From Prevotellaceae bacterium MN60 (GTDB taxonomy: Bacteria; Bacteroidota; Bacteroidia; Bacteroidales; Bacteroidaceae): a stretch of 64,000 bases of DNA. The translations under genes were made by a program, and so were the position numbers. The notes under the pieces are model-generated. The model was not told the DNA's origin, searched no databases, and saw only the letters and a program-made list of their open reading frames with translations. Location: NCBI GenBank assembly GCA_900199555.1, contig FZQZ01000007.1:1-64000 (forward strand). Reading direction: 5' to 3'. Below, piece after piece: positions 41,705-50,758 of the stretch; within the stretch, counting starts at the first letter, position 1; each line of letters begins with the position of its first letter.

Positions 41705-43108
41705 ATGTCAGAACTTACTTTAAACCAAGAATCTAAAGGATTCTACAAACTTTCGTGGCTTCAGCGCATCGGCTTTGGTTCGGGCGACTTGGCGCAAAAT
41801 CTTATTTTCCAGACGGTAGCATGCTACCTGATGATTTACCTTACCACAGTATTGAAGATCAATCCAGCCTTTGTCAGTGGACTGATACTCACAGTCCGTC
41901 TCATTGACTGTTTCTGGAGTCCTATTGTTGGACGCTATATTGACAACCGCAATCCCAAGTTAGGTAAATATCGTACTTATCTTCTTTACGGTGGTATTCC
42001 TCTTACTGTTGCCGCTTGTCTGTTGATGCTTCCTCAGGCTGCCGAATGGTCTATGACAATGAAGATGATTTATGCTACAGCCAGCTATACCGTACTGAGC
42101 ATGATTTATTCTGTGGTTAACATTCCTTACGGCTCTATCATGGCAAGTATGACTCGTGACAATGACGAGGTGCTTATCCTGACTTCTACACGAATGGTAT
42201 GTGCCAACATCGGTCAGATTGTCGTTCAGGCTGGTTTCCCCATCGGACTTGCATTATGTGTTCATTCTGCTATCAATTGGAATCAAGCTATATTTATGGC
42301 TATTGGTACCCTTCCAGCTTTCATTATCTTGCCTTGTCTGCCAATGCTGAAAAGATGGTTGGGCAAGAAAGGACTTTATTACACACTGCTTGTTGTAGGA
42401 CTTGTGGGATTTGCCATCTTGTTTACTATTGGTAAATTCTTCAAGGTAGAAGAGTGTAACACGCTGGTTCAGATTGCCAAGGTGATGACAGGTGTTGGCC
42501 TGCTCGTTGGTTCATTGATGTGGGCACTGGTTCCTGAGGTTATCACAGAGGCAGAGTATCGTACTGGCAACAGACCTGCCGCTACTGTAAATGCCCTTGC
42601 TGGTGTTGCATTTAAGGCTGGCTTCTCTATTGCTGGTTGGATTACTCCATTGGTAATGGGATGGATTGGCTTTAACTTTGCTACTGAGGAGTCTGCTTTG
42701 GCTACCGATCCTATGGCATGGTTCACTGTTACAGGAATCTTCGCTGTTGTAGGTTTCTTCCTCTTGATGCTCTGCTTTATGGGCAGCAAGGAGAATATCA
42801 CCACCACTCCAGAGAAGCCTGTTACTTTCGGTGAGATGTGGCAGGAGTTCAAGGCAAGCAAGTGCCTGCAGTTGGTACTGAGCATCTTCGTAGTAGTATT
42901 CCTGGCATCATTCATCAGTGGTCCAGTAAATGCCTACTATACAGAATTGAATAAATATTCTGCCATCGCACAGAATGCCATTCTGATATTCACATGTATC
43001 ATTCCAGCTATTCTTCTTGTCGTAGTTGGCTATCTTATCTATAAGTATCCTCTTACTGACGAGAAACTTGATGAAATTAATAAAGAAATCGAAGCACGTA
43101 ATAAATAA
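41705..43108 (+). CDS. GPH family glycoside/pentoside symporter
   Basis: 467 residues with about 12 spans; MFS-type sugar:cation symporter of the glycoside-pentoside-hexuronide family (GFGSGDLAQNLIF at the N-terminus, then ILTVRLIDCFWSPIVGRYIDN with the family's conserved Asp, and GNRPAATVNALAGVAFKAG). It overlaps the GH10 gene by one base (TAATG). In Prevotella xylan clusters this position is held by xynD; it should import xylo-oligosaccharides into the cytoplasm. Confidence 0.92.
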   Translation: MSELTLNQESKGFYKLSWLQRIGFGSGDLAQNLIFQTVACYLMIYLTTVLKINPAFVSGLILTVRLIDCFWSPIVGRYIDNRNPKLGKYRTYLLYGGIPLTVAACLLMLPQAAEWSMTMKMIYATASYTVLSMIYSVVNIPYGSIMASMTRDNDEVLILTSTRMVCANIGQIVVQAGFPIGLALCVHSAINWNQAIFMAIGTLPAFIILPCLPMLKRWLGKKGLYYTLLVVGLVGFAILFTIGKFFKVEECNTLVQIAKVMTGVGLLVGSLMWALVPEVITEAEYRTGNRPAATVNALAGVAFKAGFSIAGWITPLVMGWIGFNFATEESALATDPMAWFTVTGIFAVVGFFLLMLCFMGSKENITTTPEKPVTFGEMWQEFKASKCLQLVLSIFVVVFLASFISGPVNAYYTELNKYSAIAQNAILIFTCIIPAILLVVVGYLIYKYPLTDEKLDEINKEIEARNK

Positions 43109-44217
43109 TGATTAAAAACAAAAAGATATTGATTCTCATGCTGACCATGATGCCATTGGCATCTATGGCTCAGCAAGGTTTGAAAGACGCCATTGGCAAG
43201 TATTGTCTCATCGGTGCTGCTGTCAATCAGTGGCAGAGCGATGGTCAGGTTCCTGAAGCAGACGCAGTATTGGATAAGCATTTTAATTGTGCTGTAGCCG
43301 AGAACTGCATGAAGCCAGAGTCTCTGGCTCCCGCAGAGGGTATCTTCGACTTCCGCGTAGCTGATAAGTTCGTTAGCTACTGCCAGCAGCACAATCTGAA
43401 AGTGCTGGGTCACTGTCTGGTATGGCACTCTCAGGCTCCCGACTGGTGGTTTACCAATGGTTATGCTGCCTCTCGTGCCTCTAGGGAAGTAGTAAAGGCT
43501 CGCCTTATCAAGCACATCAAGACTGTTGTTGGTCACTATAAAGGACAGGTTCACGGTTGGGATGTTGTGAACGAGGCTATCGAGGATGATGGTTCATTCC
43601 GTAAGTCACCTTACTACAACCTGCTGGGTGAGGAATTCATTGAGATTGCTTTCCGTACTGCCCATGAAGCTGACCCCGATGCAGAGCTTTACTACAACGA
43701 CTACTCTATGGCTGGTGCCAAGAAGCGTGAGGCTGTATGTCGTCTGATTAAGAACTTGAAGGCTAAGGGACTGCGCATCGATGGTGTTGGTATGCAGAGT
43801 CACAATGGACTGGATTATCCTAATCTAGAAGAATACGAAAAGAGTATCGATGCCTTTGCTGCTTGTGGCGTAAAGGTAATGATTACCGAACTTGATGTTA
43901 ACGTATTGCCCAATCCTCAAGGTTTCGGTGGTGCCGACATTGCTCAGAACTTCGAGTTGCAGAAGAAGTTTAATCCCTATGTAGAAGGATTGCCTGCTGC
44001 TAAAGAAAAGGAAGTAGAGAAGCGTTGGATGGAGCTGTTCAAGATCTACTACAAGCATCGTGATCAGATTAGCCGTATTAACCTGTGGGGCATCAGCGAT
44101 GGTGGCTCATGGCTTAATGGGTGGCCTATGAAGGGACGTACCAACTATCCTCTGCTCTTCGATCGCCAGTATAAGGCTAAGCCTGTGGTTAACGAAATCA
44201 TTAAACTCTATAAATAA
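43108..44217 (+). CDS. xynA: GH10 endo-1,4-beta-xylanase
   Basis: 369 residues with the signal peptide MIKNKKILILMLTMMPLASMA. GH10 signatures: NCMKPESLAP, GHCLVWHSQAPDWWF, WDVVNEAI (acid/base Glu, near residue 153), YYNDYS, GVGMQSH, ITELDVNVLP (nucleophile Glu near 258) and NLWGISDGGSWLN. The mature enzyme is exported, probably to the periplasm or surface, and cuts xylan backbone. The symbol follows the Prevotella cluster naming. Confidence 0.95.
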   Translation: MIKNKKILILMLTMMPLASMAQQGLKDAIGKYCLIGAAVNQWQSDGQVPEADAVLDKHFNCAVAENCMKPESLAPAEGIFDFRVADKFVSYCQQHNLKVLGHCLVWHSQAPDWWFTNGYAASRASREVVKARLIKHIKTVVGHYKGQVHGWDVVNEAIEDDGSFRKSPYYNLLGEEFIEIAFRTAHEADPDAELYYNDYSMAGAKKREAVCRLIKNLKAKGLRIDGVGMQSHNGLDYPNLEEYEKSIDAFAACGVKVMITELDVNVLPNPQGFGGADIAQNFELQKKFNPYVEGLPAAKEKEVEKRWMELFKIYYKHRDQISRINLWGISDGGSWLNGWPMKGRTNYPLLFDRQYKAKPVVNEIIKLYK

Positions 44218-44225
44218 ACACAACT

Positions 44226-45263
44226 ATGGCAAAATTACCTCGTTACCTATTCCCAAATGATTATATGGCTGACCCTTCAGCCAACGTATTTAACGGCCGT
44301 CTCTATGTCTATCCCTCTCACGACTGGGAGGCTGGTGCTGCCTTCGACGATGATGGTGGTCACTTCCAGATGAAAGACTACCACGTATTGTCTTTCAACG
44401 ATGTAGAGAATGATGAGGCTACTGACCACGGAGTAATCCTCGACGTGAAGGATGTTGCATGGGCTGAGAAGCAAATGTGGGATAATGATGTTGTTGAGAA
44501 AGATGGCAAGTACTATCTCATCTTCTCTGCTAAGGCTTACGATGGTGTATTCCGTCTCGGTGTTGCCGTAGCCGATAAGCCCGAAGGTCCATTCAAACCT
44601 ATGGATAAGCCTATTCGCGGTTCTTTCTCTATCGACCCTTGTGTATTCAAGGATGAAGATGGTCAGATCTATTGTTACTTCGGTGGTCTTTGGGGCGGAC
44701 AGCTTCAGTGGTGGCGCCCATTGCCCAATGGCATTGCTCCCTTCTTCGGCAAGTATGGTGAAGACAATGGTCTTATCGACTTGGGTGCTACTCCCGACCA
44801 TAAGAGCGAACTTTACACTACTGCCGATGCTCCTGCTATCCGTAGCTGTGTAGTACGCATGAGTGATGATGTTCAGCAGTTTGCTGAGGCTCCTCGTGAG
44901 GTTGTTGTACTTGATGAGAATGGTGAACCTATGAAGGCTGGCGACCCACATCGCTTCTTCGAGGCTTCATGGATGCACAAGTACAATGGCAAGTACTATT
45001 TCTCTTACTCTACAGGTGACAGCCACATGCTGTGCTACGCTATCGGCGACAACCCCTACGGTCCTTTCCGCTATCAGGGTGTTATCCTCGATCCCGTTGT
45101 AGGTTGGACTACTCACCACAGTATTGTAGAGTACAAGAATCAGTGGTATCTGTTCTATCACGACTGTGTACCCAGCAATGACATCACACACTTGCGTTCG
45201 CTGAAGGTACAACGCCTATTCTACAATGAGGACGGCACTATCAAAAAGGTTGTGAATGAGTAA
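44226..45263 (+). CDS. xynB: GH43 glycoside hydrolase, intracellular beta-xylosidase type
   Basis: 345 residues and no signal peptide, so it should act in the cytoplasm on imported oligosaccharides. GH43 five-blade propeller signs: NDYMADPSANVFNGRLYVYPSHD (catalytic base Asp), GSFSIDPCVFKDEDGQIYCYFGG (second Asp) and FFEASWMHKYNGKYYFSYSTGD (acid Glu, near residue 245). Eight bp after the GH10 gene, in the order GH10-GH43 known from Prevotella xynA-xynB. Activity could be xylosidase or arabinofuranosidase. Confidence 0.9.
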   Translation: MAKLPRYLFPNDYMADPSANVFNGRLYVYPSHDWEAGAAFDDDGGHFQMKDYHVLSFNDVENDEATDHGVILDVKDVAWAEKQMWDNDVVEKDGKYYLIFSAKAYDGVFRLGVAVADKPEGPFKPMDKPIRGSFSIDPCVFKDEDGQIYCYFGGLWGGQLQWWRPLPNGIAPFFGKYGEDNGLIDLGATPDHKSELYTTADAPAIRSCVVRMSDDVQQFAEAPREVVVLDENGEPMKAGDPHRFFEASWMHKYNGKYYFSYSTGDSHMLCYAIGDNPYGPFRYQGVILDPVVGWTTHHSIVEYKNQWYLFYHDCVPSNDITHLRSLKVQRLFYNEDGTIKKVVNE

Positions 45264-45265
45264 AC

Positions 45266-45289
45266 AAAGTGAAAGAGTTCTTTCACTTT
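45266..45289 (+). other. Weak hairpin after the GH43 gene
   Basis: AAAGTGAAAG (45266-45275) pairs with CTTTCACTTT (45280-45289); probably a stabiliser upstream of the main terminator. Confidence 0.45.
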
Positions 45290-45310
45290 CGAGCATAAAC
45301 AATAATAAGA

Positions 45311-45342
45311 AAACATCGCGGTGGAAATCCATCGCGATGTTT
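45311..45342. terminator. Bidirectional terminator
   Basis: A 15-bp stem with one mismatch (45311-45325 with 45328-45342), a 2-nt loop and T-runs on both strands; ends the xylan operon and the convergent M16 gene. Confidence 0.85.
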
Positions 45343-45346
45343 CTTT

Positions 45347-46564
45347 TTATATCGTCAATAGTTGTAGTCGGTCTGGAGCAAAGACGTATTGCGCAACATC
45401 CTGTACCTGTGCTGCCGTAATGGCATCGATGCGCTGCAATAATTCTTCAATGCTACGTTCTTTGCCGTAGTGCAGATAGTTCTTCGCAAAGTCTAAGGCG
45501 TACTGTTCGCGATTATCGCAGGCAATAGCTATCTGTCCTTTCAGTTGTCGTTTGGCGGCAGATAGTTGTCTATCGCTCAGTGGACTTTGCATCACCTTGT
45601 CCAGTTCACGGTGCACCAGTCGCAGACAGCGCTTTACATCGTGATGGTCACAACCGAAATACACCGACCAGCAACCAGTATCGCTGTAGCTCACCATCGA
45701 ACTTTCTACCGTATATACCAATCCGTTCTTCTCGCGTAGCGATAGGTTCAGTCGAGCATTCATTCCAGGTCCACCCAAGAGGTTGTTCAACAGGTAAAGA
45801 GGCATACGACGCTCGTCATCATAATTAAACGTACGACTGCCCAGCATCACATGAGCCTGATGGTGAGAAGGATGATTAGTAGTATTTGAAAGTATAAATG
45901 CAGCAGGCTTTTCCTCTGCCACTTTTTCTTTCATACCCAATGCTTCTGTTTCCGCCTTCAACTTCTTGACCAGTCGGGCAAAGTCGATATCACCATATGC
46001 AAAGAAGATAGCATTATCCGGACGATAATAGCGCTGAGTAAAGCGGCGTGCATCCTCACCCGTGAAGGCCAGTACCTGCTCGCGCGTTCCTAATATATTA
46101 TGTCCTAACGGATGATTTTGGAATATCAGATTCTCAAACTCGTCGTATATCAGTTCGGCAGGTGTGTCATTATAGCTCTCTATCTCGTCGCAGATAACGT
46201 CCACCTCATGGCGTATTTCCTCTTCGGGATAGGTACTGTTAAACACGATGTCGCAAAGCAAGTCAACCGCCTTGTTCAAATGGTCTTTCAGTATAGCCGC
46301 ATAGAAAACGGTATCCTCCTTGTTGGTAAAAGCATTGAGATCGCCGCCCACACTCTCCAATCCGTTGAGAATTTGCAGGGCAGAGCGCTTTTTAGTACCT
46401 TTAAAAGTAGTATGCTCGCAAAAGTGTGCCAGTCCTTCCTCGCCTATGCCTTCCTGACGGGCACCCGCATTGATTCCGATACCACAGTAAACCACAGGTG
46501 ACTGTGAATGTAGATGAATGATGCGCAACCCATTAGCAAGCGTTGTAGTATTATAATTCTTCAT
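45347..46564 (-). CDS. M16 family zinc metallopeptidase
   Basis: 405 residues from the ATG at 46564. The inverted zinc motif reads GLAHFCEHTTFKGT (HxxEH near residue 50), with the third ligand Glu in EVDVICDEIESYNDTP about 75 residues later. The C-terminal M16 half (from residue about 200) is present with RLNLSLREKNGLVYTV. No signal peptide, so a cytoplasmic or processing peptidase like the PqqL/MPP relatives. The TATTTTTG box at 46574-46581 gives an almost leaderless mRNA. Confidence 0.92.
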   Translation of the reverse strand: MKNYNTTTLANGLRIIHLHSQSPVVYCGIGINAGARQEGIGEEGLAHFCEHTTFKGTKKRSALQILNGLESVGGDLNAFTNKEDTVFYAAILKDHLNKAVDLLCDIVFNSTYPEEEIRHEVDVICDEIESYNDTPAELIYDEFENLIFQNHPLGHNILGTREQVLAFTGEDARRFTQRYYRPDNAIFFAYGDIDFARLVKKLKAETEALGMKEKVAEEKPAAFILSNTTNHPSHHQAHVMLGSRTFNYDDERRMPLYLLNNLLGGPGMNARLNLSLREKNGLVYTVESSMVSYSDTGCWSVYFGCDHHDVKRCLRLVHRELDKVMQSPLSDRQLSAAKRQLKGQIAIACDNREQYALDFAKNYLHYGKERSIEELLQRIDAITAAQVQDVAQYVFAPDRLQLLTI

Positions 46565-46573
46565 AATCGGCTG

Positions 46574-46581
46574 CAAAAATA
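46574..46581 (-). promoter_or_regulatory. -7 box TATTTTTG for the M16 gene
   Basis: The box lies 9 bp before the ATG at 46564, leaving a leader of about 5 nt. The TTG four codons upstream would overlap the box and is rejected. Confidence 0.5.
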
Positions 46582-46589
46582 GAAAATAA

Positions 46590-47816
46590 TTATGAATTAT
46601 CGCCGTTCCGCAACAACTTTTTTGGAGATTTACCTTTAGACTGAAGAATCCTGTATCTTGTTGAACGTATAGCTTCTTGGGTAATACCCATAATGCGGCG
46701 CACGTCTTTATCTTCCATTCCCATTTCGTAGAGGATAAGGAAGAAGGTGTTATGGGCTGTCTTTGGCTGATATTTTTTCAGGATACGGCTATAGGCGGTA
46801 AAGTCAATGGCCTTATAGTAGTCGATGAAGCATCTATAGTCATCATTCGACCATCCTGAGGTCGTACCACTCTTCTTGATTTCGTCATATAGCAGTTTTC
46901 CTTTGACGAGACGAGGCGATTTCTGTTCTACCAATTCCCGAATCTTACTATTCAGCTCCTCTATCTGCTGTGTAGTATCGCTGTCTGTCCGCTGACTTCT
47001 CAATTGGGCAATCTCATTGAGATAATTGCTAATCTGCATCTGCTGTTCAGTAAGCACCAGCCGCTCTTTCGCTCTGCGATAGTGGATATACAATATTAAG
47101 AGTATAATGATGAAAAGGAGAAATACCAACGCGACAGCTGCCCATATCAGATGTTGGCGATGTGCCTCCTGTGCCTTCTGCTCATCAAACTGCCATTGTA
47201 ATTCAAGCACTGTATGATCCACCCTTTCCTTAGTCTGTTTCGGACTTTCCTTGTATGTGTCATCTATATAATCTGAATACTCCCAACGATATCTTGGCGA
47301 GGCATATTCCTTTGCTTTCTGTGCATACTCAACCCCCAACCGATAATTGCCACATTGTTGATTGATGCGTCCGATAGCATCATAAATCTTATACTTCAAC
47401 CAACGATTATCCGTCTGTACCACCTGTTCTTCAGCCCGTTTCATGATCTCAATTGCTCTGGGCCATTCTTTAAGGTTGACGTAGTATTCACCTTTATAAT
47501 AATAGCAGCAGGCCAATCGCTCTGTATTTCCCGTCAGTTTATAGTAGCGGATGGCCTCATTAATCAGCGAGTCAGAAGATGGGTTGAGGCCTCGCTCGAT
47601 AGTTGCACGCGTCATCAAGAGATTGTAATAGGCACGGTCTTGCTCTTTCTGAAACGAAGCAGCATCATATTTAGATATATAATAGTAAGCGTGGTCGTTT
47701 CTCCCTTCAGCCAACCATGACTCAATCTTTTCCAATGGCAGCGATGTGGGCCACCCATCACAGCTGATTAGCATTGACACTAAGGCCAATATCCATAAAA
47801 TATTCTTTCTTGTCAT
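46590..47816 (-). CDS. TPR membrane regulator with C-terminal HTH (second copy of the class)
   Basis: 408 residues. The lipobox LVSMLISC (Cys19) is followed by TPR-like helices (residues 30-200), a membrane span (LIWAAVALVFLLFIIILLILYI), a long coiled coil (250-300) and a cytoplasmic C-terminus with a helix-turn-helix (MEDKDVRRIMGITQEAIRSTRYRILQ). Same plan as 27526-29079, but the two share little sequence. It is divergent from the thioredoxin-fold gene at 48079; TATCTTTG at 47835-47842. Confidence 0.8.
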   Translation of the reverse strand: MTRKNILWILALVSMLISCDGWPTSLPLEKIESWLAEGRNDHAYYYISKYDAASFQKEQDRAYYNLLMTRATIERGLNPSSDSLINEAIRYYKLTGNTERLACCYYYKGEYYVNLKEWPRAIEIMKRAEEQVVQTDNRWLKYKIYDAIGRINQQCGNYRLGVEYAQKAKEYASPRYRWEYSDYIDDTYKESPKQTKERVDHTVLELQWQFDEQKAQEAHRQHLIWAAVALVFLLFIIILLILYIHYRRAKERLVLTEQQMQISNYLNEIAQLRSQRTDSDTTQQIEELNSKIRELVEQKSPRLVKGKLLYDEIKKSGTTSGWSNDDYRCFIDYYKAIDFTAYSRILKKYQPKTAHNTFFLILYEMGMEDKDVRRIMGITQEAIRSTRYRILQSKGKSPKKLLRNGDNS

Positions 47817-47834
47817 AACGTTAAGATTATGTTA

Positions 47835-47842
47835 CAAAGATA
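47835..47842 (-). promoter_or_regulatory. -7 box TATCTTTG for the TPR-HTH regulator
   Basis: CAAAGATA on the plus strand, 18 bp before the start codon. Confidence 0.6.
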
Positions 47843-48019
47843 CTACATTTCAAATTATTTTTGCTCTCAAACATTCATTTTAACCATTCTTTAGCCACTC
47901 CAAACCGTTGTTTTTACTTAGAAACACCAATTTGTGAAGTTAGAAACCCTCTGATATTCAACACTGTAATTCTTTTATTTGGCAAAACGCTACCTATAAC
48001 AACTTTTTTAAACAAACCA

Positions 48020-48050
48020 TTGAACATATCTCAATATTTCTCTATCTTTG
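48020..48050 (+). promoter_or_regulatory. Promoter TTG-N20-TATCTTTG
   Basis: TTG at 48020-48022 and TATCTTTG at 48043-48050, 28 bp before the ATG at 48079. Confidence 0.6.
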
Positions 48051-48078
48051 CCCTGCAAAAACTTTATTTTTACTTATT

Positions 48079-50142
48079 ATGAAAAAATCAACCTTTATCA
48101 TCACACTGCTTGCTCTCGTTGCAATGACAGGGCAGGCAAAAGTCTACAAAGTTATCAAATCGCCAGAGTCAATGGCATGTATTAATGTATGGGGTGAATT
48201 GAAGGCCCGTAAAGTAATTCTTACAGATACGGCAACAACGGTGCATTTCACCATAAAGTGCGAGCAAGAAGGGCAGTCTTTCCGCTTTGCCAGCGATAGT
48301 TATCTGCTGGACGAGAATAACAACCGTTATGCACTACGCTCATGCGAAGGACTGGAACTCGACTCGTGGGTGAAGTCGCCTGAGAGTGGCATCACCGATT
48401 TCACCATGCACTTTGAACCAATGCCTAAGAAGGTGCAGGTATTCGACTTCATCGAGGGCGATGAGAAAGGCCACTTTAGACTATTAGGTATTCACGACAA
48501 GAAGTATAAGGTACATATCCCTACGCTGCAAGAGCTGTCAGAGGCCAATCCCTATACAGTTCCTGAGGATTGGTTCAAGACTGATAGCATTACACTTCGA
48601 GGTTGCATAGAGGACTACGATGCAGAGAAAATGGGCTTTACATCGATGAACTGCTACTGTCGTAATGCATTTGATAAAGACGATGCGGTATTAATATTCG
48701 ATATTGCTCCTGACGGCACTTTCGAAAAGAAGTTCTTGGCCTATTACCCCACTCGTGAGTTAATCGGTCCTGATGGGTCTAAAATAGGCTTTGACTATGG
48801 ACCGTTCTTTGCTCGCCCTGGAGAGACTATCGATATCACTATCAAGCCCAATAAAGACGGACAATATCAATGCTATTATCATAATGGTAGCAGCAAGGAC
48901 GTAGAGCGTTGGCTGAGTGCAGACATGGATATACTGAGACTGATGGATCCCATAGGTGATTTCAAGGGTAAAATCGGTGAACTGAACGAAGTGATAGAAC
49001 ATACCTGGCAACACACGCTCTATATCATACAGCGAGAAGCCGCCCGCATGCATTTCACGGCACAGGAGATGCAACTGGCATTAGCCCATATGCAAGGAGT
49101 ATTTGTTGAAGCAGTGGCAGACTACATTCATAATCGCAAGAATGAGATGGCGAAAGTAGAAGAGGTGGATGGCGACTTTAAGGTGGAAATCCTTGATAGC
49201 ATAGAATGGAATGAGATGAAGAAGATGGAAAACTACAAGATGATGCAGCGAGTGGATTATAACAATCCGTTGCTGATGTGTAACGACTTTGACCTTGTAC
49301 TTAACCGCATCCAATATGCAGATGTTGTCATAAGACGTCAATATGAAGGTGTCGTCAACGAGAAAGGGGAATACATTATTAATGCAGAAAACGAAAAGAA
49401 GATGCTAACCAATTATCTGTCTGCACTACACGAATTAATGGGTACGAATAAAAACAATCTCATTACTCAACTTTGTGTATATAATGACATGATGAACTCT
49501 TTCGATATATGGCGCTCACGAGAAGACAGCATTCCACAGATAATGGCAGACACCACCACAACCCTTGCTGAACGCGAACAAAGACTGGCTTACATGGCCT
49601 CAGTCAGCAACATGATGCCTGCCTATCTTGATGTACTCACCAATCCATTTATCCACCAAAAAGCAGAGGAATTCTGCACAAAGAAGATGGAACAAAGGGA
49701 AATTACCGTTCCCTTGCCTGCCGACAATCCCTCTGCCGACCTCATCCGCTCACTCTGCGAGAAGTATCCTAGTCGCTATCTTGTCATCGACTTCTGGGGT
49801 ATGCATTGTGGCCCTTGTCGTGCAGAGATAGAGTATAGCAAAGAGCAGCGTGCCAAGATTGCCCAACGCGACGACGTAAAACTCGTATTCATTGCTGAAG
49901 AGCGCACTTCAGAAGGCAGTGACGAGTATAAGAAATATGTAGCCGAATGGCTTGCTGACGAGGAAACCGTCTGCCTCTCCAAGTCTGACTTCAACCGCAT
50001 GATGGAACTCTTCCGCTTTAACGGCACTCCTCATTATGAGACCATCACTCCTGACTGCCGCCGTGTTCGCGATGATTATCGCATCAGCGGCTACGATTTC
50101 TTTGACGACAGTATGGATATGCTGAAAAAGAAACTGAAGTAA
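48079..50142 (+). CDS. Large exported protein with C-terminal thioredoxin domain
   Basis: 687 residues with the signal peptide MKKSTFIITLLALVAMTGQA. Residues 20-500 are of unknown type, probably beta-rich at the start and helical later. The last 150 residues form a TlpA/ResA-like thioredoxin domain: RYLVIDFWGMHCGPCRAEIEY (CGPC active site near residue 575), then FNGTPHYETITPDC (cis-Pro). Likely a periplasmic thiol reductase. It is divergent from the TPR-HTH regulator. I know similar long multi-domain thioredoxin proteins in Bacteroidales but no defined substrate. Confidence 0.85.
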   Translation: MKKSTFIITLLALVAMTGQAKVYKVIKSPESMACINVWGELKARKVILTDTATTVHFTIKCEQEGQSFRFASDSYLLDENNNRYALRSCEGLELDSWVKSPESGITDFTMHFEPMPKKVQVFDFIEGDEKGHFRLLGIHDKKYKVHIPTLQELSEANPYTVPEDWFKTDSITLRGCIEDYDAEKMGFTSMNCYCRNAFDKDDAVLIFDIAPDGTFEKKFLAYYPTRELIGPDGSKIGFDYGPFFARPGETIDITIKPNKDGQYQCYYHNGSSKDVERWLSADMDILRLMDPIGDFKGKIGELNEVIEHTWQHTLYIIQREAARMHFTAQEMQLALAHMQGVFVEAVADYIHNRKNEMAKVEEVDGDFKVEILDSIEWNEMKKMENYKMMQRVDYNNPLLMCNDFDLVLNRIQYADVVIRRQYEGVVNEKGEYIINAENEKKMLTNYLSALHELMGTNKNNLITQLCVYNDMMNSFDIWRSREDSIPQIMADTTTTLAEREQRLAYMASVSNMMPAYLDVLTNPFIHQKAEEFCTKKMEQREITVPLPADNPSADLIRSLCEKYPSRYLVIDFWGMHCGPCRAEIEYSKEQRAKIAQRDDVKLVFIAEERTSEGSDEYKKYVAEWLADEETVCLSKSDFNRMMELFRFNGTPHYETITPDCRRVRDDYRISGYDFFDDSMDMLKKKLK

Positions 50143-50156
50143 CATTAAGGGCTATA

Positions 50157-50303
50157 AGTTTGAAGGCTACATTCGATGAGAATTTACGCTACATTCAAGG
50201 AGGATGTAGGCTTCAAACTATCTGAATGTAGGCTACATCCGATGAGAAGGTAAGCGAGGTGTAATTTCGTGGCATCGTATGTTACGGCAACGATGCCTCG
50301 AAA
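50157..50303. repeat. 22-bp phased words and two hairpins after the thioredoxin-fold gene
   Basis: TACATTC recurs at 50168 and 50190, and TGTAGGCT at 50205 and 50227 (22 bp each). The 16-bp arms 50157-50172 and 50204-50219 pair with one mismatch. A second hairpin has 14-bp arms at 50265-50278 and 50290-50303 with one mismatch. No gene is seen between 50143 and 50908. Confidence 0.65.
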
Positions 50304-50335
50304 CGTAACCTATCATCAATGAAAAGGGTTTGTGT

Positions 50336-50595
50336 GCAAAAACATGTACCCTAGTACCATGACTGCCCTCAATCCCTTTGTACATCGTTGTTTGAGGTAT
50401 GGTACATGTTGCTCCAACATGTACCATACTTGTACTACACTTGTTGAAGTGCACCCCAAAAGTTGGATAAAAATGGAGATGATTGCTCAAAAAAGGTGAG
50501 ATGTATGGTACATGTTGCTTCAACATGTACCATGGTGTGAGCCCTTTATTTATCGGCATTTGAGGCCTGTCATGGTACAAGGGTACATGTTTTGC
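50336..50595. repeat. Modular inverted-repeat element, word GGTACATG
   Basis: Terminal inverted repeats of 27-28 bp (50336-50363 and 50569-50595) match except for one extra A and one mismatch. Two internal perfect hairpins lie at 50398-50428 (14-bp arms TATGGTACATGTTG) and 50505-50533 (13-bp arms). The centre 50445-50467 reads TGAAGTGCACCCCAAAAGTT, an IS3-like end. It is the inverted counterpart of 23153-23425 with a different word in all arms. Confidence 0.8.
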
Positions 50596-50637
50596 AAGTT
50601 TTTCTTCCCACGGCGTCACGTTAAACATTGTGAAACT

Positions 50638-50752
50638 CGAAATACAGCTAACTGGAAACGAAATACAGCTATTTAGGTGTGCTAGATAGCTGTATTTGCA
50701 CTGCTACTACAGCTAATTAGCGCGCCAGTTAGCTGTATACGGAGCTGTATCA
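50638..50752. repeat. TACAGCTA phased array with both orientations
   Basis: TACAGCTA at 50643, 50664 and 50708, and its reverse complement at 50687 and 50730, give centre spacings of 21, 23, 21 and 22 bp; a further AGCTGTA follows at 50743. The word overlaps that of the array at 23070-23127, 27 kb away. Confidence 0.75.
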
Positions 50753-50758
50753 GCCTAT

